A program made the translations under genes and the position numbers. From Lachnoclostridium sp. UBA3262 (GTDB lineage Bacteria > Bacillota > Clostridia > Lachnospirales > Lachnospiraceae): a DNA stretch of 30,891 nucleotides. Of this stretch, positions 14,854 to 23,298 are shown piece by piece; position 1 is the stretch's first letter, and every line of letters starts with the position of its first letter. The DNA lies in NCBI GenBank assembly GCA_002362575.1, contig DEUM01000052.1, positions 1 to 30,891 on the forward strand, given 5' to 3'. The notes under the pieces are model-generated. The model saw only the letters and a list, made by a program, of their open reading frames with translations. It ran no database searches and was not told the DNA's origin.

Positions 14854-16761
14854 ATGAGTGAATTGCTTTTTGTAGATAAATATGACGCAGTTGTTGTCGG
14901 TGCCGGACACGCTGGATGTGAAGCAGCTCTGGCTTTGGCGAGATTATCATTAAAAACGGTTATGTTTACAGTAAGCGTCGACAGCATTGCGATGATGCCA
15001 TGCAATCCTAATGTAGGAGGTACGTCAAAGGGACATCTTGTGAGGGAGATTGATGCGCTTGGTGGAGAGATGGGCAAGAATATTGACAGGACATTTATTC
15101 AGTCCAAAATGCTCAATCAGTCAAAAGGGCCTGCCGTACATTCTCTTAGGGCGCAGGCAGATAAAAAAGAATATAGTGATTCCATGCGTCGTGTTTTAGA
15201 AAAGGAAAAGAACCTGACAGTAAAGCAGGGCGAGGTAACGGAGCTTATTACAGAAAATGGAAGGCTGTCAGGTGTAAAAACATATACCGGAGCAGTTTAT
15301 CGCTGTCGTGTGTGCGTTCTCTGTACTGGAACATATTTAAAAGCAAGATGTATCACAGGTAATATATCAACATACACAGGGCCAAATGGGTTACAGGCGG
15401 CAAATTACCTTTCAGATTCACTTGATAAGCTGGGAATAAAACTACGTCGCTTTAAGACGGGAACTCCGGCGAGAATAGATGGAAACACAATTGATTATTC
15501 GAAAATGGAACCTCAGTATGGGGATGAAAAGATAGTTCCATTTTCTTTTACAAATAAGGGAGAGGATTTGCAGAGGGAACAGGTAAAGTGCTGGCTGACC
15601 TATACGAATGAGACGACACATGAAATTATCCGCGAGAATCTGGAACGCTCTCCTCTCTACTCGGGATATATACAGGGTACCGGCCCCCGTTATTGTCCGT
15701 CGATTGAAGATAAGGTAGTACGCTTCTCCGATAAAAACAGACATCAGGTATTTATCGAGCCGGAAGGAAATTATACAAGTGAAATGTACGTCGGTGGAAT
15801 GTCAAGCTCTCTGCCCGAGGATGTTCAGGAAAAAATGTATCGTTCCGTTCCCGGTTTAGAAAATGCTGAGATTGTCAGAAATGCGTATGCAATTGAGTAT
15901 GACTGCATTGATTCTCTGGAGCTTCTTCCATCGCTTGAGTTAAAGAAAGTCAAAGGGTTATATAGTGCCGGACAGGCAAATGGAAGTTCCGGTTATGAAG
16001 AAGCGGCGGCTCAGGGATTGATAGCAGGAATCAATGCTGCCAGAAGTTGTCTGGGAAAAGAGCCTGTCATCGTCGACCGTTCGCAGGGATATATTGGAGT
16101 GCTGATTGATGACCTTGTGACGAAGGGAACGAATGAGCCATATCGGATGATGACGTCCCGTGCAGAATACCGCCTACTCCTTCGTCAGGATAATGCTGAT
16201 GAAAGGCTTACGGAATTAGGTTATCAGGTAGGCTTAATTTCAGAGGAGAGATATCAGGATTTTCAGAAAAAAATGCAGATGATAGAGACAGAGATAAATC
16301 GGGTTAGAAATACTTATGTAGGAAATACCGAAGAAGTGCAGTCTCTTTTGAAAGGCTATGGAAGTACCCTTCTCGTTAGCGGTATTGCTTTGGCAGAGTT
16401 AATACGGCGGCCGGAATTATCATATGAAGTGCTGGCGCCAATTGATAAAGAACGACCGGAATTGCCAGAGGAGATAAAAGAAGAAGTGAATATTAACCTC
16501 AAATATGAAGGATATATAAAGAGACAAATGAAGCAGGTAGAACAGTTTCATAAACTGGAAAAGAAAAAGATACCAGAGGATATCAATTACAATGAGGTGG
16601 GAAGCCTGCGTCTGGAAGCGATTCAGAAATTGTCGGAGGTGCAGCCAAAATCCGTCGGACAAGCGGCCAGAATCAGTGGTGTTTCTCCGTCTGACATATC
16701 CGTTCTTCTTGTGTATTTGGAGCAGTACAGCCGCACGGTAGAAGGGAAAGAAAGTATATGA
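14854..16761 (+). CDS. mnmG: tRNA uridine-5-carboxymethylaminomethyl modification enzyme MnmG (GidA)
   Basis: This is the FAD- and NADH-dependent partner of MnmE. It has 635 residues, the usual length. The dinucleotide-binding motif VVGAGHAGCEAA is at about 14-25, PCNPNVGGTSKGHL and the second conserved region TGTPARID follow, and the family signature around GPRYCPSIEDK and GYEEAAAQGL is intact. The C-terminal helical domain that contacts MnmE and tRNA runs from about 560 (INYNEVGSLR). The ATG at 14854 is chosen because AGGAGGTG lies 6 bases upstream; a GTG at 14845 overlaps that site. Its stop overlaps the rsmG start by 4 bases. Confidence 0.97.
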   Translation: MSELLFVDKYDAVVVGAGHAGCEAALALARLSLKTVMFTVSVDSIAMMPCNPNVGGTSKGHLVREIDALGGEMGKNIDRTFIQSKMLNQSKGPAVHSLRAQADKKEYSDSMRRVLEKEKNLTVKQGEVTELITENGRLSGVKTYTGAVYRCRVCVLCTGTYLKARCITGNISTYTGPNGLQAANYLSDSLDKLGIKLRRFKTGTPARIDGNTIDYSKMEPQYGDEKIVPFSFTNKGEDLQREQVKCWLTYTNETTHEIIRENLERSPLYSGYIQGTGPRYCPSIEDKVVRFSDKNRHQVFIEPEGNYTSEMYVGGMSSSLPEDVQEKMYRSVPGLENAEIVRNAYAIEYDCIDSLELLPSLELKKVKGLYSAGQANGSSGYEEAAAQGLIAGINAARSCLGKEPVIVDRSQGYIGVLIDDLVTKGTNEPYRMMTSRAEYRLLLRQDNADERLTELGYQVGLISEERYQDFQKKMQMIETEINRVRNTYVGNTEEVQSLLKGYGSTLLVSGIALAELIRRPELSYEVLAPIDKERPELPEEIKEEVNINLKYEGYIKRQMKQVEQFHKLEKKKIPEDINYNEVGSLRLEAIQKLSEVQPKSVGQAARISGVSPSDISVLLVYLEQYSRTVEGKESI

Positions 16762-17483
16762 TAAAAACATTTGCGGAAAACGGTATAAATATTACCGAAG
16801 AACAAGCGGAAAAATTTCAGACATATTATGGATTATTGACTGAATGGAATCAGAAAATAAACTTGACGGCAATTACGGAATATGAAGAAGTTGTCCGAAA
16901 ACATTTTATTGACTCCGCCCTGTTATTGCGTTGTGAGAAATTTATCGGGAGAAAGGGAAAGAGAGTATTGGATGTAGGGACGGGCGCGGGATTCCCGGGA
17001 ATTGTTTTGTCTATTCTTTGTCCGGAGGCTTCCTTTGTCTTGCTCGACTCATTGAAAAAGAGAGTGGATTTTCTCAATCTTGTTATAGAAAAATTGCAGT
17101 TAAAAAATGTTCAGGTGTTTCATGGAAGGGCAGAGGATTTCGGCAGACAAAAAGATTTTCGGAATCAGTTTGATTTTGTTGTATCCCGTGCAGTTGCGGA
17201 ACTTCCATTACTTCTGGAGTATTGTATACCTTTTGTGAGAAGGGATGGATATTTTATCTCCTATAAAGGAAGGAAATATAAGGAAGAAATGGAGATGGCA
17301 GACAACGCTTTTGAAAAGTTGAGTTGTCATTTTGAGAATGAAGAAATATTTTCGTTAAAAGGAGAACAGCTCTCACAGGGTGACGAACAGGATAAAAGAG
17401 TTCTTCTATTTATTCAGAATGAAAAAGATACCGATAGTAAATACCCGCGAAGGGCGGGAAAGCCAAAGAAGAATCCATTATAA
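16758..17483 (+). CDS. rsmG: 16S rRNA (guanine-527-N7)-methyltransferase RsmG
   Basis: It methylates G527 of 16S rRNA using S-adenosylmethionine; loss of the family enzyme gives low-level streptomycin resistance. It has 241 residues. The SAM-binding motif VLDVGTGAGFPGI is at 70-82, preceded by the family motif NLTAITEYEEVVRKHFIDS, and SRAVAEL and YKGRKYKEE lie in the C-terminal half. ATGA overlap with mnmG implies coupled translation. The gene ends 13 bases before parS1, whose inverted repeat could act as its terminator. Confidence 0.97.
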   Translation: MIKTFAENGINITEEQAEKFQTYYGLLTEWNQKINLTAITEYEEVVRKHFIDSALLLRCEKFIGRKGKRVLDVGTGAGFPGIVLSILCPEASFVLLDSLKKRVDFLNLVIEKLQLKNVQVFHGRAEDFGRQKDFRNQFDFVVSRAVAELPLLLEYCIPFVRRDGYFISYKGRKYKEEMEMADNAFEKLSCHFENEEIFSLKGEQLSQGDEQDKRVLLFIQNEKDTDSKYPRRAGKPKKNPL

Positions 17484-17496
17484 GAAATCAGAAAAA

Positions 17497-17512
17497 TGTT
17501 TCACGTGAAACG
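17497..17512. other. parS site 1
   Basis: The 16-base ParB-binding site TGTTTCACGTGAAACG matches the TGTTTCACGTGAAACA consensus at 15 of 16 positions. Flanking A5 and T5 runs extend the palindrome to 17492-17517, so in RNA it is a hairpin followed by T-rich sequence at the end of the mnmE-mnmG-rsmG operon. Confidence 0.93.
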
Positions 17513-17537
17513 TTTTTATAAAAACAATAGCAACAAA

Positions 17538-17553
17538 TGTTTCACGTGAAACA
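17538..17553. other. parS site 2
   Basis: A perfect 16-base parS, TGTTTCACGTGAAACA. It lies 41 bases from site 1 (centre to centre), close to four helical turns, so both would present the same face of DNA. It is just upstream of the parA promoter. Confidence 0.96.
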
Positions 17554-17578
17554 TTGATAATGTACATAGAAAAAGTAG

Positions 17579-17607
17579 TAGAAATCTATGTATGAAAGTG
17601 CTATAAT
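17579..17607 (+). promoter_or_regulatory. parA promoter, TAGAAA-17-TATAAT
   Basis: A perfect -10 TATAAT (17602-17607) is preceded at 17 bases by TAGAAA (17579-17584), a 4-of-6 match. It starts about 25 bases after parS2, so ParB spreading from parS could repress its own operon. Confidence 0.55.
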
Positions 17608-17665
17608 GAAGATTAGCGACGAAAAGAAAAGAAGAAAAAGAACATTGTGAAAAGGGGAAACAAAT

Positions 17666-18433
17666 ATGAGTGAAATAATGGCAATAGCAAACCAGAAAGG
17701 TGGAGTTGGGAAAACAACAACAACGATAAACCTTTCCGCAGCTTTAGCAGAAAAAAACAAGAAAGTTCTTGTTATTGACATGGATCCACAGGGGAATACT
17801 TCAAGTGGATTGGGAATTGATAAAGATGAATTGGAAACAACGGTATATCAATTGATGATTGGGGAAAACTCCTTTGAGGAGTGTGTACAGAAAGATGTAT
17901 ATGAGAATTTAGATGTTCTTGCAGCAAATGTAAATTTGGCTGGTATTGAAATCGAAACCATGGACATGGATGACAGAAATTACATTTTGAATAATATTAT
18001 ATCTGAAATAAGAGATAGATACGATTACATTATTATTGATTGTCCACCGTCTCTGAATACTTTGACAATCAACTCTATGACGACGGCAGATTCTGTTCTT
18101 GTTCCGATTCAATGTGAGTATTATGCGCTTGAAGGATTGAGTCAGTTAATTTATACAATCAATCTTGTGAAGGAACGATTGAATCAAAGACTTTATATTA
18201 ACGGCGTCGTGTTTACCATGTATGACGGAAGGACAAATCTTTCTATGCAGGTAATTGAGAATGTAAGAAACAATTTGCAGCAGACAATTTACGATACGAT
18301 TATTCCACGAGGCGTTCGATTGGCAGAGGCTCCGAGTCATGGGCTCCCTATTACGAAATATGATAATCGGTCAACGGGAGCAAGAGCATACAGTGCTTTA
18401 GCAGATGAAATTATCGAAAGGAGCAAAAGATAA
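17666..18433 (+). CDS. parA: Chromosome partitioning ATPase ParA (Soj)
   Basis: A deviant Walker ATPase that drives origin segregation with ParB and, in Bacillus, also modulates DnaA. The 255 residues begin almost directly with the deviant Walker A KGGVGKTT (11-18), so it lacks the N-terminal DNA-binding extension of plasmid type Ia ParA and is of the chromosomal Soj type. VIDMDPQGN and DYIIIDCPPSL are the A' and Walker B motifs. The ATG follows AAGGGG. The stop overlaps the parB start by one base (TAATG), so the pair is coupled. Confidence 0.97.
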   Translation: MSEIMAIANQKGGVGKTTTTINLSAALAEKNKKVLVIDMDPQGNTSSGLGIDKDELETTVYQLMIGENSFEECVQKDVYENLDVLAANVNLAGIEIETMDMDDRNYILNNIISEIRDRYDYIIIDCPPSLNTLTINSMTTADSVLVPIQCEYYALEGLSQLIYTINLVKERLNQRLYINGVVFTMYDGRTNLSMQVIENVRNNLQQTIYDTIIPRGVRLAEAPSHGLPITKYDNRSTGARAYSALADEIIERSKR

Positions 18434-19308
18434 TGGCAGCAAAGAAAATGGGACTGGGTAAAGGTTTGGATTCTATGATTCCACCTAAGGCAACAGGAAA
18501 AAAGACCGTTCAGAATGAAAAGGTTTCAAAGACAGGTGAAACAATATTAAAAATAAATGAAGTTGAACCAAATAAGAAACAGCCAAGAAAGAGCTTTAAT
18601 GAAGATTCTTTATTGGAGTTGAGCGAGTCTATTAAGCTTCACGGAATTGTACAACCTCTCGTTGTGGCAAAGCAAAAGGGTTATTACGAAATTATCGCCG
18701 GAGAGCGGAGATGGCGTGCAGCAAAGATGGCAGGACTAAAAGAAGTACCCGTTGTCATCAAAGATTATTCGCCACAGGAAATTATGGAGGTTGCTCTTAT
18801 TGAAAATATTCAAAGGGAGGACTTGAATCCGGTTGAAGAAGCAAGAGCATATCAGGGATTGATTCAGGAATATGATTTGAAACAGGATGAGGTGGCAGAG
18901 AAGGTTTCAAAAAGCCGGACAGCAATTACAAACTCACTTCGGTTATTAAAATTAGATGACCGGGTGCTGGATATGCTGGTGGACGAAAATATTTCAAGTG
19001 GACATGCCAGAGCGTTATTAGGGCTTTCCGATTCGGAACAGCAATATGCTATCGCAAATAAAATTTTTGATGAAAAATTAAGTGTGCGTGAAACAGAGAA
19101 GCTGGTGAAGAATATAAATAATCCGGTAAAAAAGGCTCAGAAGAAAGAATTGAAAAATGATTTTGTCTATCGGGATTTGGAGGAAAAGCTGAAAGAAAAA
19201 ATTGGAACAAAAGTTCGAATCAATAGAAAGACGGAACAAAAAGGAAAAATTGAAATTGAATACTATTCCCCAGAGGAACTGGAAAAAATATTGGCATATT
19301 TTAAATAA
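18433..19308 (+). CDS. parB: Chromosome partitioning protein ParB (Spo0J)
   Basis: This is the CTP-dependent clamp that loads at parS and spreads to organise the origin. It has 291 residues. The N-terminal CTPase domain carries GERRWRA at 90-96 and ENIQREDLNPVEEA; the helix-turn-helix that reads parS follows, with SKSRTAITNSLRLL, and SGHARALL comes after it. The C-terminal dimerisation region is short and lysine-rich. Two matching parS sites lie about 0.9 kb upstream. The N terminus keeps the KKMGLGKGLDSM segment, the ParA-stimulating peptide of the family. Confidence 0.97.
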   Translation: MAAKKMGLGKGLDSMIPPKATGKKTVQNEKVSKTGETILKINEVEPNKKQPRKSFNEDSLLELSESIKLHGIVQPLVVAKQKGYYEIIAGERRWRAAKMAGLKEVPVVIKDYSPQEIMEVALIENIQREDLNPVEEARAYQGLIQEYDLKQDEVAEKVSKSRTAITNSLRLLKLDDRVLDMLVDENISSGHARALLGLSDSEQQYAIANKIFDEKLSVRETEKLVKNINNPVKKAQKKELKNDFVYRDLEEKLKEKIGTKVRINRKTEQKGKIEIEYYSPEELEKILAYFK

Positions 19309-19339
19309 TCAGAACGCACGTTCGTAAGGAGGAAATAAA

Positions 19340-19837
19340 ATGTTTACATTAAAAGACTTTGGTTTAGAAATAGATATGATGGTTGTTATCAGCCTTGCGT
19401 TAATTTTAATACTTATGATTTTATGTATTATCCTGTTGGCTAAGACAAGTAATCTGAAAAAAAGATATCAGTCATTTATGAGTGATTTAGATGGTAAAAG
19501 TTTGGAAGCCGCTTTTCAGAAAAAATTTGCAAATGTTGATTACATCAACGAAAAATTAAGGGAAGTTGATACACGGCTGAACGGAATTGATACGAATTTA
19601 TTAAAGACCTATCAGAAGGTAGGAATCGTGAAATACGATGCGTTCAAGGAAGTGGGAGGAACTCTTAGTTTTGTTCTTACACTGCTGACAAAAGATAACG
19701 ACGGATTTATTTTAAATTCTATGCACAGTAATAGCGAGGGATGTTACACATATATCAAAGAAGTAAAAGCGGGTGAAGTTTTTGTAGCGCTCTCCGAGGA
19801 AGAAACGCAGTCTTTAGAGGAAGCAAAGCGTAGCTAA
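19340..19837 (+). CDS. DUF4446 family membrane-anchored protein
   Basis: A 165-residue protein of unknown function that commonly follows parB in clostridia. One membrane segment lies at about residues 13-35 (MMVVISLALILILMILCII), followed by a likely coiled coil (about 38-90) and a soluble C-terminal domain with VGIVKYDAFKEVGGTLSFVL, the most conserved part of DUF4446, and NDGFILNSMHS. AGGAGG precedes the ATG. The gap to parB is 31 bases, so it is probably part of the par operon. A role near the origin or at the membrane is inference only. No clear terminator follows it on the plus strand. Confidence 0.85.
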   Translation: MFTLKDFGLEIDMMVVISLALILILMILCIILLAKTSNLKKRYQSFMSDLDGKSLEAAFQKKFANVDYINEKLREVDTRLNGIDTNLLKTYQKVGIVKYDAFKEVGGTLSFVLTLLTKDNDGFILNSMHSNSEGCYTYIKEVKAGEVFVALSEEETQSLEEAKRS

Positions 19838-19866
19838 AAAAGCGCGGGTTTTTTCTAAAAAAGGAC

Positions 19867-19913
19867 AAAAAAAAGCCCTCACCCAGCAGTTGCAGGTCTG
19901 CCAAACAAGGACT
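19867..19913 (-). terminator. Probable terminator of tRNA-Lys
   Basis: On the minus strand downstream of the tRNA, AGTCCT (19913-19908) pairs with AGGGCT (19879-19874) with one G-U pair, with weaker inner pairing (GCAG with CTGC). Eight T follow on that strand (19874-19867). Confidence 0.5.
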
Positions 19914-19919
19914 CGGGAG

Positions 19920-19992
19920 TACGCCATTGGGGGCTCGAACCCCAGACACCCTGATTAAGAGTCAGGTGCTCTACCAACTGAGCTAATGGCGC
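19920..19992 (-). tRNA. tRNA-Lys (anticodon CTT)
   Basis: A 73-base tRNA without an encoded CCA. The acceptor arm is GCGCCAT with ATGGCGT (one G-U pair), with A as discriminator; the D arm is AGCTCAGTTGGTAGAGC, the anticodon loop CTCTTAA, and the T arm GGTTCGAGCC. CTT reads AAG lysine codons. It has its own promoter at 20014-20042 and lies against the direction of the neighbouring plus-strand genes. Confidence 0.95.
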
Positions 19993-20013
19993 TTATCAAT
20001 TTACGCAAGGACT

Positions 20014-20042
20014 ATTATATAATAGAATGTGATAAATTGCAA
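20014..20042 (-). promoter_or_regulatory. tRNA-Lys promoter, TTGCAA-17-TATAAT
   Basis: On the minus strand, TTGCAA (20042-20037) and TATAAT (20019-20014) are 17 bases apart. The start near 20007 gives a 15-base leader before the tRNA. Confidence 0.75.
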
Positions 20043-20082
20043 GTAGAAATTTATAAAAAAACGTAAAATATGGGAGAAAAAA

Positions 20083-21240
20083 ATGAAAAATAAGTATGTT
20101 ACAATGCTAAAAAGTTTTGTTTCTAATATATGGTATGTTGTTTCTCTGGTGGCAGTATGCACAATTGTTATTTTTCTTATAGCAAACTGGAGCGGAACAG
20201 TAAGTATTATCGGACGGTTTATTTCCGTTTTAATGCCATTTATTTTTGGATTCTTTTTTGCTTATTTAATCAGTCCTTTAGTGCGTCTCATACAAAAACA
20301 GTTGGGAAAGATTAAAAAAGATAAATGGCTTCGGGTTAAAAAAGGAATTAGTGTGTTAATTTCTTATGTTATCGTGCTGAGCGTGATAGCAATTATAATT
20401 ATTTATATTTTTCCACAGATAAAGGATAGTACAAAAGAGCTGGGAAGGTCTTTATCAAAGGGATATAATTATGTGACAACACATGAAAAAGAAATAAACG
20501 AAATGCTGCCGTTTATTCAGGTAAGTGAGATTGTGAATTATGTGAAGGAAGATTTATGTGGAGAGATTATGAGTTATGGTTCGGATATTTTTCCATATGT
20601 ATACCATCTTTCCTCCTCCGTTTTTTCTATTATATACAATATCTTCTTTGGACTGGTCATTTCTATTTATATAGTCTGGGATAGTGAAATGCTTGTGCGG
20701 AATCTAAAGAAAATTGTGTATGCACTTTCGCCGAAAAAGAGGGCAAAGGGAGTATGGAATACAATTTTACAGTGTAACCACATATTTAATGGATTTTTAT
20801 TTGGTAAAGCGATAGATTCCCTGATTATCGGAGTTTTGTGTCTGATTACAATGACAATACTGCAATTACCATTTGCGCTGCTGCTCAGTGTCATTGTCTG
20901 CATTACGAATATGATTCCGTATTTCGGACCATTTATCGGAGCGGTGCCCGGCGTACTAATTTATTTGTTTATTGATCCTAAGTTATCTATAATTTTTGCT
21001 ATTTTGATACTTATCCTGCAGCAATTTGACGGGCTCTACCTCGGGCCAAAGATTCTTGGAGATTTGACGGGAATTAAGCCGTTGTGGGTAATTTTCGGAA
21101 TTACCGTGGGAGGAGCATATTTTGGCGTTATGGGAATGTTCCTCGGTGTTCCAACGGTAGCCGTGTTGATGTATCTGGTAAACCTGTTTTTAAATAGAAA
21201 ACTGAAAAAGAAGGAGATATCATTATCGGATATTGAGTAA
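20083..21240 (+). CDS. AI-2E family transporter
   Basis: A polytopic membrane protein of 385 residues in the AI-2E (PF01594, UPF0118) family. Membrane segments appear near 15-35, 43-65 and 88-112, and several more run from about 185 to the end. The soluble region at about 115-180 (from KDSTKELGRSLS to EDLCGEIMS) is typical. Family-conserved stretches are NMIPYFGPFIGAVPG and GLYLGPKILGD. Relatives export autoinducer-2 or act in Na+/H+ exchange, so the substrate is not predictable. GGGAG precedes the ATG. It stands alone between tRNA-Lys and a strong terminator. Confidence 0.9.
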   Translation: MKNKYVTMLKSFVSNIWYVVSLVAVCTIVIFLIANWSGTVSIIGRFISVLMPFIFGFFFAYLISPLVRLIQKQLGKIKKDKWLRVKKGISVLISYVIVLSVIAIIIIYIFPQIKDSTKELGRSLSKGYNYVTTHEKEINEMLPFIQVSEIVNYVKEDLCGEIMSYGSDIFPYVYHLSSSVFSIIYNIFFGLVISIYIVWDSEMLVRNLKKIVYALSPKKRAKGVWNTILQCNHIFNGFLFGKAIDSLIIGVLCLITMTILQLPFALLLSVIVCITNMIPYFGPFIGAVPGVLIYLFIDPKLSIIFAILILILQQFDGLYLGPKILGDLTGIKPLWVIFGITVGGAYFGVMGMFLGVPTVAVLMYLVNLFLNRKLKKKEISLSDIE

Positions 21241-21347
21241 TTTTTCTATTTCAATAAGTGACTGCATAATCCGGTGTAATTTTTTTGACAGTTTTCCGGT
21301 ATTCAGCTTTTGGGACAATTTTCTTTGAAACGAGCTGCTCATAAAAT

Positions 21348-21390
21348 AAAAACCGCCTTTTTCTTTATTATATGAAAAGAGCGGTTTTTT
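21348..21390. terminator. Bidirectional terminator between convergent genes
   Basis: AAAAACCGC (21348-21356) pairs with GCGGTTTTT (21381-21389), with more pairing inside (CTTTTTC with GAAAAG) and T runs on both strands. It separates the AI-2E gene from trmB. Confidence 0.85.
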
Positions 21391-21402
21391 GTTACAGTCA
21401 GG

Positions 21403-22044
21403 CTAAGAGCGGGATATGACAAAGCGACAAATGGGTTTTCCCTCTGCAACAAAACGGCTTTCGTACTCGGTCATGATATTTCCCTCCCGATAGCCGCTAT
21501 TGTGAAGGTCATATGTAATTTCATCTATCTTCCAGATTTCGGATTCTTTTACCGAATCAACAGAAAAATCAAATAGTGATTGATTGTCGGTCTTAAATTG
21601 TATCGTTCCCTCCGGTTTTAATACGATATCATACAGGGAGAGAAACTGCGGGCTGGTCAGGCGCCGTTTGGCATGACGCTCCTTTGGCCATGGATCAGAA
21701 AAATTCAGATATATTTTGTCAACCTCACTTTTATCAAATATATCGGTCAGGTATCTGGCGTCAAAGCGAAGAAAGTAAAGGTTTTCCAGTTCGGTTTCCA
21801 CGCGGCGTTCTAGAGCCCGGTAGAGTACGCTGGAATACATTTCAATTCCAATGTAGTTGATATATGGATTTTTCTCTGCCAACGCATGGAGAAACTGCCC
21901 CTTTCCCATCCCGATTTCTATGTGCAGGGGATTTTCATTATGAAAAAAAGTATGCCAGCAGCCTTTGTAATCCTCCGGGTTATGGATGACATAGGGACTG
22001 TTTGCGATAAATTCTTTTGAGCCTTTTACATTTCGTAACCGCAT
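21403..22044 (-). CDS. trmB: tRNA (guanine-46-N7)-methyltransferase
   Basis: It forms m7G46 in the variable loop of tRNAs using S-adenosylmethionine. It has 213 residues. The SAM-binding motif is IEIGMGKGQFL near 47-57, followed by YIGIEMY. The family-defining substrate motif NFSDPWPKERHAKRRL is near 135-150, and KTDN follows. GGAGG lies 5 bases before the ATG. It is a single-gene unit between a strong terminator and the divergent HD-GYP gene. Confidence 0.97.
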   Translation of the reverse strand: MRLRNVKGSKEFIANSPYVIHNPEDYKGCWHTFFHNENPLHIEIGMGKGQFLHALAEKNPYINYIGIEMYSSVLYRALERRVETELENLYFLRFDARYLTDIFDKSEVDKIYLNFSDPWPKERHAKRRLTSPQFLSLYDIVLKPEGTIQFKTDNQSLFDFSVDSVKESEIWKIDEITYDLHNSGYREGNIMTEYESRFVAEGKPICRFVISRS

Positions 22045-22098
22045 AATTTCCTCCTTCTCTGATATATCAGCAGGACTTTGACAAGATGCTTCCGTATG

Positions 22099-22127
22099 AT
22101 TTTATCACAACTTAAAATTAAATGAAA
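22099..22127 (-). promoter_or_regulatory. Possible trmB promoter (extended -10)
   Basis: On the minus strand, TGaTAAAAT gives an extended -10 (TAAAAT at 22104-22099). The weak -35 TTTCAT (22127-22122) lies 17 bases upstream. It is about 55 bases before the trmB ATG. Confidence 0.35.
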
Positions 22128-22134
22128 TAGCATA

Positions 22135-22163
22135 TTGGAAAATCTGTAAAAATCGTGTATGAT
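22135..22163 (+). promoter_or_regulatory. HD-GYP gene promoter, TTGGAA-17-TATGAT
   Basis: The -35 TTGGAA (22135-22140) and -10 TATGAT (22158-22163) are 17 bases apart and lie 26 bases before the ATG at 22190. It probably drives the downstream D,D-carboxypeptidase gene too. Confidence 0.55.
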
Positions 22164-22189
22164 AGAAATATATTAAAGGAGGTCCATAC

Positions 22190-23275
22190 ATGACAGAAAA
22201 AAAGGTTGTGACGGTTCCTGTAAGTAATGTAGTTCCGGGTATGGTGGCAGCCAGGGATATTTATTCCAAAAATGAGCAATTACTAATAGGAAAGGATTGT
22301 GTCTTAGACGCAAATTCGATTGCAAGGATTACTTTTTTTGGAATATTAAGCCTTCCAATATATGCGGATGACAGAATCGAGATTAATGATACAGAAGAAG
22401 ACATGGTTTTTGGAAATCTTGCAGAAAAGCAGGCGTTCGAAAAATTTAATGAAATATACGAAGAATCTATCCTGAATATGGAAGAAAGCATGAACCAGCT
22501 TTTAAAGGTGGGAGATAAAATTGATGAGAAAAAACTGATTCACGATGTAGAGTCGCTGGTCATTTCTACCGGGACAAAGTATCATGTTTTTGACATGCTC
22601 TACTATATTAAGGATTACGATGATGAGACTTACCACCATAGTTTAAATGTGGCGATGATATGCAATGTATTTGCAGACTGGATTGGGATGTCACAGTATG
22701 AAAAAAATCTCTTGACTTTATGTGGGCTTCTGCATGATTTTGGAAAGCTGCTTGTGTCAAAGGAAATTCTTCGCAAGCCGGGTAAGCTCACCGAAGATGA
22801 ATTTGAAATTATTAAGCAGCATCCGGTAAAGGGTTATGAATTTTTGAAGAATAAGAAAATTCATGAGAGCGTGAAGCGTGCCGTCCTGCTGCATCACGAA
22901 CGTTGCAACGGACAGGGGTATCCGTTTGGCATGACGGTAAATGAGATTGATCCGTACGCCGCGATTATTGCAATTGCGGATGTTTATGAGGCAATGACGG
23001 CAACGAGAGTATATCGGAAAGGACTTAGCCCATTCCGGGTTATTAAGCTTTTTGAGGAAGAAGGCAGGCAGCAGTTTAACCCAATTTTTCTCATGCCGAT
23101 TTTGAAAAATCTGACGGAGACGTATCTTCGTCATCGTGTACAATTGAGCAACGGAGAAGAAGGGGTAGTTGTTATGATAAATACAAATGAGTTATCCAGA
23201 CCGGTTGTGCTGGTGGATAATGAAGCGATAGATTTGACGAAACATCGTAATCTGTCGATAGAAAAAGTATACTAG
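22190..23275 (+). CDS. HD-GYP domain protein, probable cyclic-di-GMP phosphodiesterase
   Basis: A cytoplasmic protein of 361 residues. The N-terminal region (about 1-120) has a DUF3391-like start (VSNVVPGMVAARDIY) and no membrane segment. The HD-GYP domain runs from about 130 to 320: H150, then LLHDFGKL with H182 and D183, HPVKGYEFL, and the full signature HHERCNGQGYP at 235-245, followed by ADVYEAMTATRVYR. Keeping both the HD metal ligands and GYP supports true cyclic-di-GMP hydrolysis rather than a degenerate HDOD fold. GGAGG precedes the ATG. A D,D-carboxypeptidase gene follows after 23 bases, so a link to surface or wall remodelling is possible. No sensor domain is recognised. Confidence 0.9.
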   Translation: MTEKKVVTVPVSNVVPGMVAARDIYSKNEQLLIGKDCVLDANSIARITFFGILSLPIYADDRIEINDTEEDMVFGNLAEKQAFEKFNEIYEESILNMEESMNQLLKVGDKIDEKKLIHDVESLVISTGTKYHVFDMLYYIKDYDDETYHHSLNVAMICNVFADWIGMSQYEKNLLTLCGLLHDFGKLLVSKEILRKPGKLTEDEFEIIKQHPVKGYEFLKNKKIHESVKRAVLLHHERCNGQGYPFGMTVNEIDPYAAIIAIADVYEAMTATRVYRKGLSPFRVIKLFEEEGRQQFNPIFLMPILKNLTETYLRHRVQLSNGEEGVVVMINTNELSRPVVLVDNEAIDLTKHRNLSIEKVY

Positions 23276-23298
23276 ACAGAGATTATTTGGAGGAGAAC

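Noticed and set aside
21223..21342. A 39-residue basic frame on the minus strand between the AI-2E gene and the terminator.
   Set aside because: It overlaps the 3' end of the AI-2E gene, begins inside the terminator stem region and lacks a ribosome binding site.
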